DNA of 5,380 nt from a bacterium BMS3Bbin07. Lineage in GTDB: Bacteria > Nitrospirota > Thermodesulfovibrionia > Thermodesulfovibrionales > JdFR-85. The stretch lies in contig BDTQ01000015.1 of the NCBI GenBank assembly GCA_002898135.1, positions 1 through 5,380 of the forward strand. The letters run 5' to 3'. This document shows positions 5,321 through 5,380 of the stretch, one piece after another (position 1 is the first letter of the stretch; each line of letters opens with the position of its first letter). The notes below the pieces were generated by a model. It saw nothing but the letters and a program-made list of their open reading frames with translations, was not told the DNA's origin and ran no database searches. The position numbers and the translations under genes are program-made.

Positions 5321-5380
5321 AGTGGCTGATACCGTGTGTCTTTCTGGCGATTCTTGCAGGTCACTTTCTTTATGCCACAC
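5317..5380 (+). CDS. Start of a signal-peptide or membrane protein (truncated by window edge)
   Basis: GTG at 5317 overlaps the preceding stop as GTGA, continuing the tight coupling of this operon, with AAGG (5306-5309) seven bases upstream. The 21 visible codons run open to the window end and encode MKWLIPCVFLAILAGHFLYA plus one more residue. That is a Lys followed by a strongly hydrophobic stretch, as in a signal peptide or first transmembrane helix; Cys7 lies too early for a standard lipobox. An envelope or transporter component fits the context, but no family can be named from this much sequence. The start codon is a moderate-confidence choice. Confidence 0.6.
   Translation, partial: MKWLIPCVFLAILAGHFLYAT

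Overview
The window is a chromosomal stretch from a Gram-negative-type bacterium of moderate GC. The best guess is Nitrospirota (Thermodesulfovibrionia-like) or Desulfobacterota. That guess rests on the NtrX-type sigma-54 regulator, the tRNA-Ser / SRP RNA / dnaX / ybaB / recR order and the general protein flavour. It is an inference, not a proof. All supported genes lie on the + strand.

Region 1 (1-1232) is the 3' part of an NtrX-type response regulator: most of a receiver domain, a sigma-54 AAA+ domain and a Fis-type HTH. The start lies off the left edge.

Region 2 (1233-1681) is an RNA block. It has an extended -10 promoter, a tRNA-Ser(GGA) with encoded CCA, a short 10-bp tandem repeat, and the small bacterial SRP RNA (4.5S type, ffs) ending about 45 bases before dnaX.

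Region 3 (1682-4246) is the replication/repair operon dnaX-ybaB-recR, coupled by 8-base and 4-base overlaps. It encodes the clamp-loader subunit, a YbaB/EbfC DNA-binding protein and the recombination mediator RecR. Near its 3' end dnaX carries a nine-A run followed by an immediate -1-frame stop. The local sequence closely resembles the E. coli dnaX frameshift site, which makes it a candidate recoding site.

Region 4 (4247-4523) is non-coding. It holds a weak terminator-like hairpin behind recR, a second pair of mutually exclusive hairpins, and then a consensus sigma-70 promoter (TTGACA, 17 bp, TATAAT). A 12-6-12 inverted repeat overlaps the promoter spacer, the -10 and the probable start site, as expected of an autoregulated operator.

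Region 5 (4524-5380, running off the right edge) begins an accessory operon with ATGA/GTGA overlaps. It contains an ArsR/SmtB-type repressor with five cysteines, a membrane-anchored extracytoplasmic protein that looks OB-fold-like and carries a Cys-x4-Cys, and the first 21 codons of a protein with a signal peptide or membrane helix. The layout suggests a ligand-inducible envelope or efflux function, probably metal or thiol related. The inducer and the function cannot be read from this window. This cassette and the dnaX slip site are the two most interesting items.
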